Shown piece after piece: positions 17,534 through 25,729 of a stretch of DNA of 64,000 nucleotides (position 1 is the first letter of the stretch; each line of letters begins with the position of its first letter). A program made the translations under genes and the position numbers. Where the stretch lies: the NCBI RefSeq assembly GCF_030316845.1, contig NZ_JASZYS010000015.1:1-64000 (forward strand), written 5' to 3'. The notes beneath the pieces were generated by a model. It did no database searches, was not told the origin of the DNA, and saw only the letters and a list, made by a program, of their open reading frames with translations. Origin of the DNA: Variovorax davisae. Lineage in GTDB: Bacteria; Pseudomonadota; Gammaproteobacteria; Burkholderiales; Burkholderiaceae_C.

Positions 17534-18442
17534 GTGCATGACATTCCGGAGCCAACGGCGATCGAAAATCTCTACGTCATCCTGACGGATTTCAACGGCT
17601 TTGCACAGACGCGGCAGTGCCTCGCAGCGCTGTCTCGGGGATTCGGCGGCTTGCCCCGGATCATCGTGGTGGACCATGGTACGACTCCGGAAGCCAAGCA
17701 GGGACTGGCCCGAGAATTTCCCGAAGTCACGCGCGTTGAAGCGTCGAGTGCACTTTGGTGGGCCGGTGCGATCAACGTGGGAATCGAATTCGCCATGGCG
17801 GCAGGGGCGACTTGCATCATGTTGCTCAACAATGACTGCTATGTCCGACGCGACACCCTGTTTCATCTTTTGGAGCTGTCGAAAAAGAATCCCGGCGTGG
17901 TCATTGCGCCGATTCAATGCGATTTGCAGTCCGGATCGATCGAATCGCTGACCATCGAAAGCAATTTTTTCCTTGGTTTCCCAAGCAAGCCAGGCGCGAC
18001 TTCGGCAAAGAAGGCCGAGTTCGAGAAAGGTTTGATTCCGGCCGAATTGATGGGCGGAGGGCGCGGCGTCATGATTCCGGTCGGGTTATTCAGGCAAATC
18101 GGGGTGTTTGACGAAGCTGCCTTTCCCCACTACTGGGCGGATCATGATTTTTATCTGCGAGCACGCGCCGCGGGGATCGAACTCCGGGTCGCGTTGCATG
18201 CGCTGGTGGATGTCGACACCGCCCGTACCTCCATGGCTTCAGCCGTGGCACGGATGAGTTTTTCACAATTCAGGGAAAGCCTGCATTCAATTCGCTCGCA
18301 TCGCAGCATTCCGCATGTCGCGCCGCTCTTCAAGAAATACTATCCGTTGCGAAGCGCGTACATGCTGGGCGTTTGTCTGTATACGCTTCGCTATCTGCTG
18401 AAGTATCTGGCCGGACGCATTCTTCTGGCAGTGAAAAAATGA
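17534..18442 (+). CDS. Family 2 glycosyltransferase (rhamnosyltransferase-like)
   Basis: The first strand LYVILTDFNGFAQTRQCLAAL, in part, and the donor-site LLNNDCYVRRDTL (about 96-108) fit GT2 inverting enzymes of the rhamnosyltransferase type. A catalytic-base region, YWADHDFYLRARAAG, is near residue 201. The start is GTG at 17534, with a weak GGA eight bases upstream; no ATG allows the full first strand. It ends with a hydrophobic segment near residues 275-295 that may anchor it to the membrane. Confidence 0.8.
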   Translation: MHDIPEPTAIENLYVILTDFNGFAQTRQCLAALSRGFGGLPRIIVVDHGTTPEAKQGLAREFPEVTRVEASSALWWAGAINVGIEFAMAAGATCIMLLNNDCYVRRDTLFHLLELSKKNPGVVIAPIQCDLQSGSIESLTIESNFFLGFPSKPGATSAKKAEFEKGLIPAELMGGGRGVMIPVGLFRQIGVFDEAAFPHYWADHDFYLRARAAGIELRVALHALVDVDTARTSMASAVARMSFSQFRESLHSIRSHRSIPHVAPLFKKYYPLRSAYMLGVCLYTLRYLLKYLAGRILLAVKK

Positions 18443-18446
18443 TCCT

Positions 18447-19580
18447 ATGAACATACTGGTCGCGACGAAACGCCGCTATACCGGAAAGGACCTGCTGGAT
18501 CACCAATATGGCCGCTTGTTCGAAATTCCGGAGGCCTTGGCCGACCAGGGACATCGGGTCACCGGCCTGGCTTTGAGCTACAGGGGGCAGAGCGAGGGCC
18601 TGCATCAACCCCGAAAGGTCGCCTGGCACGCCGTGTCTGCCTTTCCTTTTGAGCCCTTGGGGGTTCTTCGCTACTTGAGAAAATTCGAACACCTGATCGA
18701 TGCAGTGCGGCCGGACGTGGTCTGGGCCAGCTCGGATGCATGGCATGCCATTGCTGCGGAGATCGTGTGCCGCCGTCGAGGTGTTCCCCTGGTGATCGAC
18801 TTGTACGACAACTACGAGAGCTTCGATCTGACTCGGGTGCCTGGCATTGCTTCGCGATTCAGGGCCTCCTGCAGGGCCGCAGCGGGATTGACGGTCGTGG
18901 GTGATGCCCTGAGGGAGAAGGTGGTCGACGAATATCGTTTGGGGGCCAAGCCCGTCGAGGTTGTTGGCAACGCTGTAGACAGATCCGTCTTCTTCCCCCG
19001 GAGCAAGGATGAGGCGCGGCGATCTTTGCGCCTTCCTCCGGATGTCCGCATCATCGGAACGGCCGGGGCACTGGACAGCAGCCGGGGCATCGACGACCTG
19101 TTCGGGGCGTTCAGCGCACTGGCCGGTCGGCATGGCGACCTTCACTTGGCGGTGGCCGGTCGGAGGGACGCTTCGGCCACGCTCCACGCGCACGACCGGA
19201 TATGGGATCTGGGGGTTCTCTCGTCTTCGGAGATGCCCTCGTTCTGGAGTGCCCTCGATGTTGCGGTGATCTGCAACAAGGACAGCGCGTTTGGTCGCTA
19301 TTGCTATCCCCAGAAGTTCCAGGAGATCGTGGCCTGCGAGACTCCCTTCGTTGCAGCCGACGTCGGCGAGATGTCCCGCATTTGCCGAAACGACCGGTCT
19401 TTCCTGTATCGCCTCGGATCTGGGGATTCGCTCGCCGATCGAGTGGACGAGGTGCTGTCGGGGCGGATGCGGCCTGCCAGCCTGCGTGCCTCCGATTGGC
19501 GCGAGCGGGCGACCGTCGTGGAAGTGCTCATGGATCGCGTCTGTTCTTCACGGCGGCCGGGGTCGCCAATGTCGCACTGA
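18447..19580 (+). CDS. Family 4 glycosyltransferase
   Basis: A GT-B protein of 377 residues starting MNILVATKRRYTGKDLLDHQ. The C-terminal donor domain contains VVGNAVDRSVFFPRS, IIGTAGALDSSRGIDDLF and a diverged nucleotide-binding block, NKDSAFGRYCYPQKFQEIVA, where GT4 enzymes have the E-x7-E pair. DLYDNYESFD near residue 117 is an unusual acidic loop. The start is four bases after the previous stop, so it is cotranscribed. It converges on the GT-C gene of the opposite strand with three bases between the stops. GC content here is back to the local norm. Confidence 0.78.
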   Translation: MNILVATKRRYTGKDLLDHQYGRLFEIPEALADQGHRVTGLALSYRGQSEGLHQPRKVAWHAVSAFPFEPLGVLRYLRKFEHLIDAVRPDVVWASSDAWHAIAAEIVCRRRGVPLVIDLYDNYESFDLTRVPGIASRFRASCRAAAGLTVVGDALREKVVDEYRLGAKPVEVVGNAVDRSVFFPRSKDEARRSLRLPPDVRIIGTAGALDSSRGIDDLFGAFSALAGRHGDLHLAVAGRRDASATLHAHDRIWDLGVLSSSEMPSFWSALDVAVICNKDSAFGRYCYPQKFQEIVACETPFVAADVGEMSRICRNDRSFLYRLGSGDSLADRVDEVLSGRMRPASLRASDWRERATVVEVLMDRVCSSRRPGSPMSH

Positions 19581-19583
19581 CCG

Positions 19584-21491
19584 TCACCGCTGTAGCGCAT
19601 AGAGATTGACAGGTTCCGATGCCCACGTGAGGCGATAGATCGCCGCTGCCCTGGCGATCTCTTCCGGTTGCCGCGAGCCCATGCGAACGATGGCGCAGGG
19701 AGCCGTCCCATCGGCGCTCGTCCGGTCATGGTATCGCTGCGACACGTTCGTGACCTCGATGTGCTCGATCCGGATGTCCGAAGGCCTGACCCCGGTGACG
19801 AGCACCCACAACGGATACTCCCAGTCATCTCCTTGGAGCATCAATCCGATCTTCCTGCAGCCTTGATCTCGAAGGCGCTGCGCTGCCTCGGCATACTTCA
19901 GGTACAAGTCGGGCCGCTTGGCAAAGTACTGCTGGTTCCGAGGAACGGCGAGCACGCTCCTCTCGCCCAGAAGCGGCTTCTGCGAGGAGAGAAGAAGGGC
20001 TGGGGCAGAAGCCAGGGCAAGGATCGCAGCGATGGCGATGATCGATTTCGTGCTCCCGATGCGATGCGCCATCCAGCCAATGACCGGCGTCCACAGCACG
20101 AACAATGGGAGATGCAGCCGGCTGTTCCAGGGCTGCCACCGCAGGTAGGCGCAAAAAAGGAGATAGCCGCCGATGAGGGCCAGGGCATAGGCGCAGACGA
20201 CGGGGGACCGGTATTTGCGGCCCCGGGAGAGACAGAGTGCGCAAGCCGCCGCGATCAGAAGCAATTGAACCGGATTCCCCGCCGTGTCTTCGTTGACGGA
20301 CATGCCGGCGACACGGAATTCGGTGGTCAGGTAGGTGGTCCTGGGATCGTTCGGCGAAATGCCGATGACTTCGTGAATGCTGGCGACCAACGCGGCCACC
20401 GCACCATCGACCGGCGTCGACGTGCCGAGGTGCAGCGCTGCGTTTCGGACCGCGTTCGAGACCATGACGGCCGTCGAGAAAGTGTCGTTGCTGTAGCGAT
20501 AGCCGCCGGCCTCCGCACCGGGGCCCAGGGGGCTTGCATAGAGGGACAGGTTGCGCGACCAATGACCCAGGTTCAACACGAACGCCAGCGCGCACGCCAG
20601 CGCGACAGCCTTGATGTGCCGACCTTCCTTGCGGAGCAGCCAGGCACCGAGCGCGAGAACGAACGGAAAAGCGAAGACGTACGCCGTTCCTTTCGACAAC
20701 ACTGCAAGTCCAAGGGACAGGCCGAGACCGATGAAGTGCGCTTGCTGCCTCGATCCCTGCACGATTCGGACCCCAAAGTAGGCGAAGCAGACCAGCCAGA
20801 ACGCGACGGCGTAGTCGGTCTGAGTGGACGTGGCTTGGAGAATCCCCATGGGAATCGAAGCACACACCACCATCGTGAAGATCTGGGCGCGGCGATCGGC
20901 GCCGAACTGTCGGGAGATCGCGGAAACGCCAACCACCGCCCCAGCCATGCACAGCCACTGGACGAAGTTCGCGAATCGATCTCCCCCGCTGAGCAATTGG
21001 GCTTGCAGGATCGCGAACTCGGCCCAGGGGTTCGAGTGCAACTGGCGAAGGATCGCCGTCGGGTAGAAGTCCACGCTGCCGTTCTGCACCCAGTGGGCGA
21101 CCCGACTCATGTGATAGGTCATCGAGTCCCAGGTATTGGGCGGCGCGCAGGCCGCCAGCACCGCGGTCAGGATCAAAACGCCAATCACATAGGCCCACAT
21201 GACTCGTTCCGCCGCGTCGACGCCGCCGACGATCCCGGGACGCCGGAATGCATCGATCGCAGCGCTTGCCCGCACCTTCGAACCGAGGGCCACGGCAAGA
21301 ATCGCCCAAACGGCGGCGACGGACGTGAAATCGAGCAGGCGGAGAGCCCCGAGGACTTCGGTGACGGCAACCGTCGCGGCACCGATGCAGGTCACAGAGA
21401 GCAGCAAGGCCTCGCGTCGGTCTTTGGCGTCCTGCCTTTGCCAGACCAGGACATAGGAGAGCGCAAGGCACAGGGGTAGGAGAAGAATCAT
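19584..21491 (-). CDS. GT-C-type membrane protein (family 39-like glycosyltransferase)
   Basis: A 635-residue polytopic protein with about twelve hydrophobic segments. The first large external loop, APPNTWDSMTYHMSRVAHW (about 115-133), carries an acidic residue followed by a YH pair, as in bacterial ArnT/PMT-like enzymes that use polyprenyl-phosphate sugars. The C-terminal 110 residues are soluble and periplasmic, starting near KPLLGERSVLAVP. Orientation is opposite to the neighbours on both sides, which marks it as an insertion into the cluster. Substrate unknown. Confidence 0.68.
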   Translation of the reverse strand: MILLLPLCLALSYVLVWQRQDAKDRREALLLSVTCIGAATVAVTEVLGALRLLDFTSVAAVWAILAVALGSKVRASAAIDAFRRPGIVGGVDAAERVMWAYVIGVLILTAVLAACAPPNTWDSMTYHMSRVAHWVQNGSVDFYPTAILRQLHSNPWAEFAILQAQLLSGGDRFANFVQWLCMAGAVVGVSAISRQFGADRRAQIFTMVVCASIPMGILQATSTQTDYAVAFWLVCFAYFGVRIVQGSRQQAHFIGLGLSLGLAVLSKGTAYVFAFPFVLALGAWLLRKEGRHIKAVALACALAFVLNLGHWSRNLSLYASPLGPGAEAGGYRYSNDTFSTAVMVSNAVRNAALHLGTSTPVDGAVAALVASIHEVIGISPNDPRTTYLTTEFRVAGMSVNEDTAGNPVQLLLIAAACALCLSRGRKYRSPVVCAYALALIGGYLLFCAYLRWQPWNSRLHLPLFVLWTPVIGWMAHRIGSTKSIIAIAAILALASAPALLLSSQKPLLGERSVLAVPRNQQYFAKRPDLYLKYAEAAQRLRDQGCRKIGLMLQGDDWEYPLWVLVTGVRPSDIRIEHIEVTNVSQRYHDRTSADGTAPCAIVRMGSRQPEEIARAAAIYRLTWASEPVNLYALQR

Positions 21492-21640
21492 CGGTCCCGA
21501 TCAATCGACTGCGGGTCGAGCCACCTTCGCACTCCCGGCGGACTGCATTCTGACCGATGACGCCTGTCTTCATCCAGGGCGCGTGGACGATCGTCGGCCA
21601 GATCGCGCATTCGGTTCTTCACCGGGTAAAGTCCAAACAC

Positions 21641-22417
21641 ATGACATCGGTTCATTCATGTCGTCTTTGTGGCGGCCCGCTCTCCAAAGTGTTCAATACC
21701 CGTTTGCTGAACAAGCACGATGTTGCCTTTTTCAAATGCGACAGCTGCGACTCGCTGCAATCAGAAGAACCCTATTGGCTCGACGCCGCCTACGCGGTGA
21801 GCCTGTCGAGGCTGGACACCGGAGCCGGCCAGCGAAACATGATCAGCCTGGCCGGAGCCCTCTCAGTTGCCAAGTTGTTCGGCGCACGGGACCTGATCGA
21901 CATGGGTGGCGGCGATGGTCTTCTCTGCCGGCTCCTGCGTGACTACGGTCTGAACTGCTATGTGACTGACAAATTCGCCGCGCCCACGTATGCCCAAGGC
22001 TTCACCGAACCGGACTTCGCCAAGCCGGAAATGATCGTCGCTTTCGAGGTGATCGAGCACTTCGCGCAACCCGCTTCTGAGCTGGCGGCGATTTTCGGCG
22101 CTGGCGCCGCCGTCATCATGCTGACGACGGAGATCTATGAGGGGCAAAACGAAGACTGGTGGTACCTGGCACCGGAAACGGGGCAGCACATCTTCTTCTA
22201 TAGCGCCAAGGCCCTGCAACTCATCGGTGAGCGATATGGCTATCACTTCGCGAGGATCGGCCGTTTTACCTTGTTTACCCGGGACAAGGCGAAGCTGCGC
22301 TGTATCGCGGCATCGCTAATGCTCCGAGGCTACGGCCTTGCCTGGGTTCGCGCGCTGGTGCAGTTGATGCCGGCGCCCGGAGTGGCCAGGGACATGGGGT
22401 TGCAGAAATCGAAGTAG
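21641..22417 (+). CDS. Class I SAM-dependent methyltransferase with N-terminal zinc-binding motif
   Basis: An N-terminal CRLCGGPL...FKCDSCDSLQ pair (CxxC twice, about residues 7-38) precedes a methyltransferase fold. Motif I is LIDMGGGDGLLCRLLRDYG (about 86-104) and an acidic motif is AFEVIEHFAQP. This architecture occurs in methyltransferases of sugar and O-antigen clusters (Methyltransf_13/23 type). The ATG at 21641 is preferred because it directly precedes the Cys motif; an in-frame ATG at 21557 would add 28 unconserved residues. Its stop overlaps the end of the convergent GT4 gene region. Confidence 0.8.
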   Translation: MTSVHSCRLCGGPLSKVFNTRLLNKHDVAFFKCDSCDSLQSEEPYWLDAAYAVSLSRLDTGAGQRNMISLAGALSVAKLFGARDLIDMGGGDGLLCRLLRDYGLNCYVTDKFAAPTYAQGFTEPDFAKPEMIVAFEVIEHFAQPASELAAIFGAGAAVIMLTTEIYEGQNEDWWYLAPETGQHIFFYSAKALQLIGERYGYHFARIGRFTLFTRDKAKLRCIAASLMLRGYGLAWVRALVQLMPAPGVARDMGLQKSK

Positions 22418-22418
22418 C

Positions 22419-23603
22419 CTATTCTTGAGCGTCCGCTCCCAGCGCCTCAGCCAACTGCTTGCCGACGCGATCCCAGGAGAAGCGCTGGGCAAAGGCTGCG
22501 ATGGCGTCGGCGTCCAGCGGACGTTCAAGCAGCGCGATCGCCGCTGACGCAAAGCCCGAGGAGTCTCCGGGGTTGATCAGGCGGCCAGATTGATTCTCGG
22601 CGACCGCATCCGGCACGCCGCCCACCCGGTAGGCGACGGTGGCGACGCCGCGTGCAGCCGCCTCGATGGCGACCATGCCGAAACCCTCCGGGTCGTTGGG
22701 CCGCAGTTGGACCGGGAATACGTGCAGGTTCGCGATTCCGTAGACCATCGACAGTTCATCGTCGGTGATCTTGCCCAGGAAGCGGATGTTCGCCGCCACG
22801 CTCGCCTGGCGCGCGACGGCCTGGATGCTTTCGACGCTCTGGCTTGCCGCAGCCAGGGCGTGAACCGGTGCGTCGCCTACGATGACGAGGGTGCAGTGGG
22901 GCACTCGCGCGACGATGCCCGGCAGGACGTCCCGCACGAATTCCAGGATGCCTTTTCGCGGCGTCAGTCGGCCCACGGAGATCAGCAGCTTCCCAGGGCC
23001 GAGATCGTGCTTGCGCCTGAACTCCGCAAGATCCTGGAGATCGCCCGGTTCCGAGTTGGCGGGCAACTCCACGCCGGGATGGACGATCCGGAGCCGGTCG
23101 CTCCGAACACCCGCGCGGAGCGCCAGTTCGCGCGTGGCCGAGCTGTTGACGATGACTGTGTCCGCCCGCGCGACCAGCGGCAGCCACACGCGCCTGTAGA
23201 CCGCATGGTCGACCGTCAGGTCAAGCCCGTGCGCATACACAACCGCCCTGGCGCCGATGAACCTGGCCACGATCACGGCGATGGGGGCTGTCAGGCCACT
23301 ACCGGCCATGATGATGTCGGGGCGCCAGCGCCGCGCGATCCGTAAACACCTGAGGAAGGCCTGGAGCAGGAAAGGCCCCATCTTCTCGCTGGTGGCCTCG
23401 TCAATCGCGACCTCTTCCGGCGCCAGCGACGCACTACCTTTTGGTCCGAGTACACGCACTTGCGCGTATCGCGAGAGCTCTTGCGCGATGTGCCAATTGA
23501 GCCGCTCCATGCCGCCGACCAGCGGCGGGAGATTGCGTGTAACAAGGAGAATCCGCGGTGTACGATTCGCCACTGTCAAAGGTTGATTGCCAGGGTGTTT
23601 CAT
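22419..23603 (-). CDS. Family 4 glycosyltransferase
   Basis: A complete GT-B enzyme. RILLVTRNLPPLVGGMERLNW (in part) has the Gly-rich acceptor loop. VVYAHGLDL is near 110, LISVGRLTPRKGILEF near 205, and the signature PNDPEGFGMVAIEAAARGVATV near 300 has the two catalytic-site Glu residues. It is related to phosphatidylinositol-mannosyltransferase-like and WbpY-like GT4 enzymes. The ATG at 23603 is chosen; the upstream in-frame codon at 23699 would reach into the divergent wbpA gene. Only 29 bases separate it from wbpA, so promoters must overlap the neighbouring gene. Confidence 0.85.
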   Translation of the reverse strand: MKHPGNQPLTVANRTPRILLVTRNLPPLVGGMERLNWHIAQELSRYAQVRVLGPKGSASLAPEEVAIDEATSEKMGPFLLQAFLRCLRIARRWRPDIIMAGSGLTAPIAVIVARFIGARAVVYAHGLDLTVDHAVYRRVWLPLVARADTVIVNSSATRELALRAGVRSDRLRIVHPGVELPANSEPGDLQDLAEFRRKHDLGPGKLLISVGRLTPRKGILEFVRDVLPGIVARVPHCTLVIVGDAPVHALAAASQSVESIQAVARQASVAANIRFLGKITDDELSMVYGIANLHVFPVQLRPNDPEGFGMVAIEAAARGVATVAYRVGGVPDAVAENQSGRLINPGDSSGFASAAIALLERPLDADAIAAFAQRFSWDRVGKQLAEALGADAQE

Positions 23604-23632
23604 CAAACCGGTAATTCCCAAGGAGTGTTGAT

Positions 23633-24916
23633 TTGAATCAGGCCAATGTGCGCGCTGTGGGCGTGATCGGGTTGGGCTATGTCGGGCTGCCGCTCGCACT
23701 GCGCTTTGCCGAAACCGGCATCCGCGTCTTGGGCTTTGACGTCGACGAGTCGAAGATTCGTGCCATCGGCGAAGGCCGAAGCTACATCAAGCACATTGGC
23801 GACGCGGCGGTGCAGCATGGGTGCAGTCTGGGGTTCTCAGCGACTTCCGACTTCTCTCGCGCGAGCGAAGTCGATGCGGTGATCATATGTGTCCCGACGC
23901 CGCTCAACGCGCATCGCGAGCCGGACATGCGCTTCGTGATCGGCACCACGGAAGCGCTGGTGCCCCATCTTCGGGCCGGCCAATTGATCTCGCTCGAAAG
24001 CACGACGTATCCCGGCACCACGGAAGAAGAGCTACGGCCACGCATCGAATCGCGCGGCTTCAAGGTCGGGGAGGACATATTTCTCGTCTTCTCGCCCGAG
24101 CGCGAAGACCCGGGCAATCCCCACTTCCGGACCCAGACCATCCCCAAGGTCATTGGCGGCTCCACGCCGGCCTGCCTTGCTGCCGGCGTCGCGCTCTACA
24201 GCCGCGTGATCGACGAGGTCGTCCCCGTGAGCTCCACGCGCGCCGCGGAAATGACCAAGCTGCTCGAGAACATCCACCGTGCGGTGAATATCGGACTCGT
24301 CAACGAGATGAAAATCATCGCCGATCGCATGGGCATCGACATCTACGAGGTCATCCGCGCCGCTGCAACCAAGCCCTTCGGTTTCGTTCCCTACTACCCC
24401 GGCCCGGGCCTCGGCGGCCATTGCATCCCGATCGACCCTTTCTACCTGAGCTGGAAGGCGCGAGAGTACGGCGTCAATACCCGCTTCATCGAGCTCGCCG
24501 GCCAGGTCAACAGCGACATGCCGCAGTGGGTGGTCCAGAAGGTGAGCGACGCGCTGAACGAGCGCGAACGCGCCGTGAAGGGCAGCCGCATCCTGATCCT
24601 CGGCATCGCCTACAAGAAGAATGTCGACGACATGCGTGAGTCGCCTGCCGTCGTGCTCATGGAACTGCTCGAAGCACGCGGTGCCATCGTGGCCTACGCG
24701 GACCCCTGGGTGCCGGTGTTCCCGACCATGCGCGAGCATCACTTCGACCTTTCGAGCGTCGACCTCACGCCCGAGTCCGTGGCTTCGTACGACGTGGTGC
24801 TGGTGGCGACGAATCACGATGTGTTCGACTATCCGATGATCCAGGCGAACGCCAAGCTGATCGTCGATACGCGCGGCGTCTATCTTGAGCGGTCGCCCAA
24901 CGTCGTGCGCGCCTGA
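23633..24916 (+). CDS. wbpA: UDP-N-acetyl-D-glucosamine 6-dehydrogenase (WbpA-type)
   Basis: The enzyme oxidises UDP-GlcNAc to UDP-GlcNAcA with two NAD+, feeding uronic-acid-containing glycans. The Rossmann fold starts AVGVIGLGYVGLPLALRF (8-25). ESTTYPGTTEE and FSPEREDPGN follow, and the GPGLGGHCIPIDPFYLSWKA block (about 256-275) is characteristic of the WbpA/TviB subgroup. The catalytic Cys is in GGHCIP. Translation begins at TTG 23633 with AAGGAG seven bases upstream; no ATG lies in frame nearby. The lack of wbpB, wbpE and wbpD beside it means the rest of the pathway is elsewhere or unused. Confidence 0.87.
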   Translation: MNQANVRAVGVIGLGYVGLPLALRFAETGIRVLGFDVDESKIRAIGEGRSYIKHIGDAAVQHGCSLGFSATSDFSRASEVDAVIICVPTPLNAHREPDMRFVIGTTEALVPHLRAGQLISLESTTYPGTTEEELRPRIESRGFKVGEDIFLVFSPEREDPGNPHFRTQTIPKVIGGSTPACLAAGVALYSRVIDEVVPVSSTRAAEMTKLLENIHRAVNIGLVNEMKIIADRMGIDIYEVIRAAATKPFGFVPYYPGPGLGGHCIPIDPFYLSWKAREYGVNTRFIELAGQVNSDMPQWVVQKVSDALNERERAVKGSRILILGIAYKKNVDDMRESPAVVLMELLEARGAIVAYADPWVPVFPTMREHHFDLSSVDLTPESVASYDVVLVATNHDVFDYPMIQANAKLIVDTRGVYLERSPNVVRA

Positions 24917-25012
24917 GCCCGCTGCGTCCGCCAAGTCCCGTCGCCATACTGCGGCCGTCACGTCAACAAAGGCGTGATCGGGATTGGTGTCCCGAGTAAC
25001 CCGCTGCGACGC

Positions 25013-25204
25013 AAGCCGCAGCCTCTGTATCGCAGATGAGTCTGCGGCTTCGTTGTTCGTGCCTCCATTTTTTGGCGGCTCGGACGGGGAGCCGCAAGGC
25101 TCGCCGGTTCGCGCACGCGGTGCCCGGTACGCCAACCTGTTCGAGTCGCCGCCACCAATGGGCTTTAGGGGCGGGGGTTGTAGCAAACCGCACTGCTTGG
25201 AGGC
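25013..25204 (+). ncRNA. Structured 5' leader with anti-Shine-Dalgarno segment (C4-antisense-like candidate)
   Basis: The leader contains several foldable parts. Hairpin 1 pairs AAGCCGCAG (25013-25021) with CTGCGGCTT (25042-25050), with an inner TCTG/CAGA stem. Next, GAGCC (25089-25093) can pair either upstream with GGCTC (25077-25081, inside a 7-bp stem 25075-25095) or downstream with GGCTC (25098-25102) across a GCAA tetraloop. The two states exclude each other. GCCTCCA at 25061-25067 is exactly complementary to TGGAGGC at 25198-25204, which holds the Shine-Dalgarno of the next ORF. TGGCGGC (25073-25079) is complementary to GCCGCCA (25148-25154). Phage P1 C4 RNA uses paired a'/b' and a/b segments in the same manner. 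Family membership is inference. Confidence 0.5.
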
Positions 25205-25208
25205 CAAC

Positions 25209-25529
25209 TTGGCTAACCCCCCTCGCGCAGCCGCGCACTCCCCCGCAACCCCCGCCCAGAGCCGCGCCCTCGACGTCGCCGACCGATTGGGCGACCTGAA
25301 AGACGTGTACCGCGCCAGCGTCCGCATCGAGCGTTTCATCCGCCCCTTTCACGTGCGCGAGCACGACGAGTTCAGCGCCACGCCGGCCGAACTGGGCGCC
25401 CTCGTGACAACGGTCAATGCGGAGTTCGAGCGCCGCATGGAAGCCATCGATGCCGCCTGCGAGGCGCTGCAGAAGGTGCTGCGCAAGGCGGCGCGCAAGG
25501 CCCTGAAAGTCAAGTCGAAAGCGCGATAG
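25209..25529 (+). CDS. Small charged protein of unknown function behind a structured leader
   Basis: A 106-residue ORF starting at TTG 25209, with GGAGG (25199-25203) five bases upstream, the best ribosome site in the area. The frame is open further upstream to 24984, but that part encodes the RNA hairpins and is probably not translated. The product has a Pro/Ala-rich start (about 1-20), an acidic middle and a predicted helical, coiled-coil-like second half (about 65-95). It ends in a very basic tail, KVLRKAARKALKVKSKAR. No signal peptide, membrane segment or known motif was recognised. Confidence 0.55.
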   Translation: MANPPRAAAHSPATPAQSRALDVADRLGDLKDVYRASVRIERFIRPFHVREHDEFSATPAELGALVTTVNAEFERRMEAIDAACEALQKVLRKAARKALKVKSKAR

Positions 25530-25729
25530 ACGCGCTGCAGAATTGCGCCGGTTCCCGCGGTTGATCCCCAGTCGCTGTTCGACGGATTCAAGTCGCCCGG
25601 CTGCGCAGGAGGTTGATGGAGGGCTGAATGGCTCGGCCAATGCGCGCACCCGGTGGGCAGCGGTTGCTGATGTCGCTTGGCCGTCGCAGAGATCCGGCTC
25701 ATTCGGTGCCTGTCATTGGCGGCCGGCTC

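Noticed and set aside
19584..24916. Single long polysaccharide operon from 12042 to 24916
   Set aside because: Genes at 19584-21491 and 22419-23603 are on the opposite strand, so several transcripts are needed.
24984..25208. N-terminal extension of the small ORF at 25209
   Set aside because: The stretch encodes the stable RNA hairpins and the anti-SD pairing, and the best ribosome site precedes TTG 25209. The extension is more likely untranslated.
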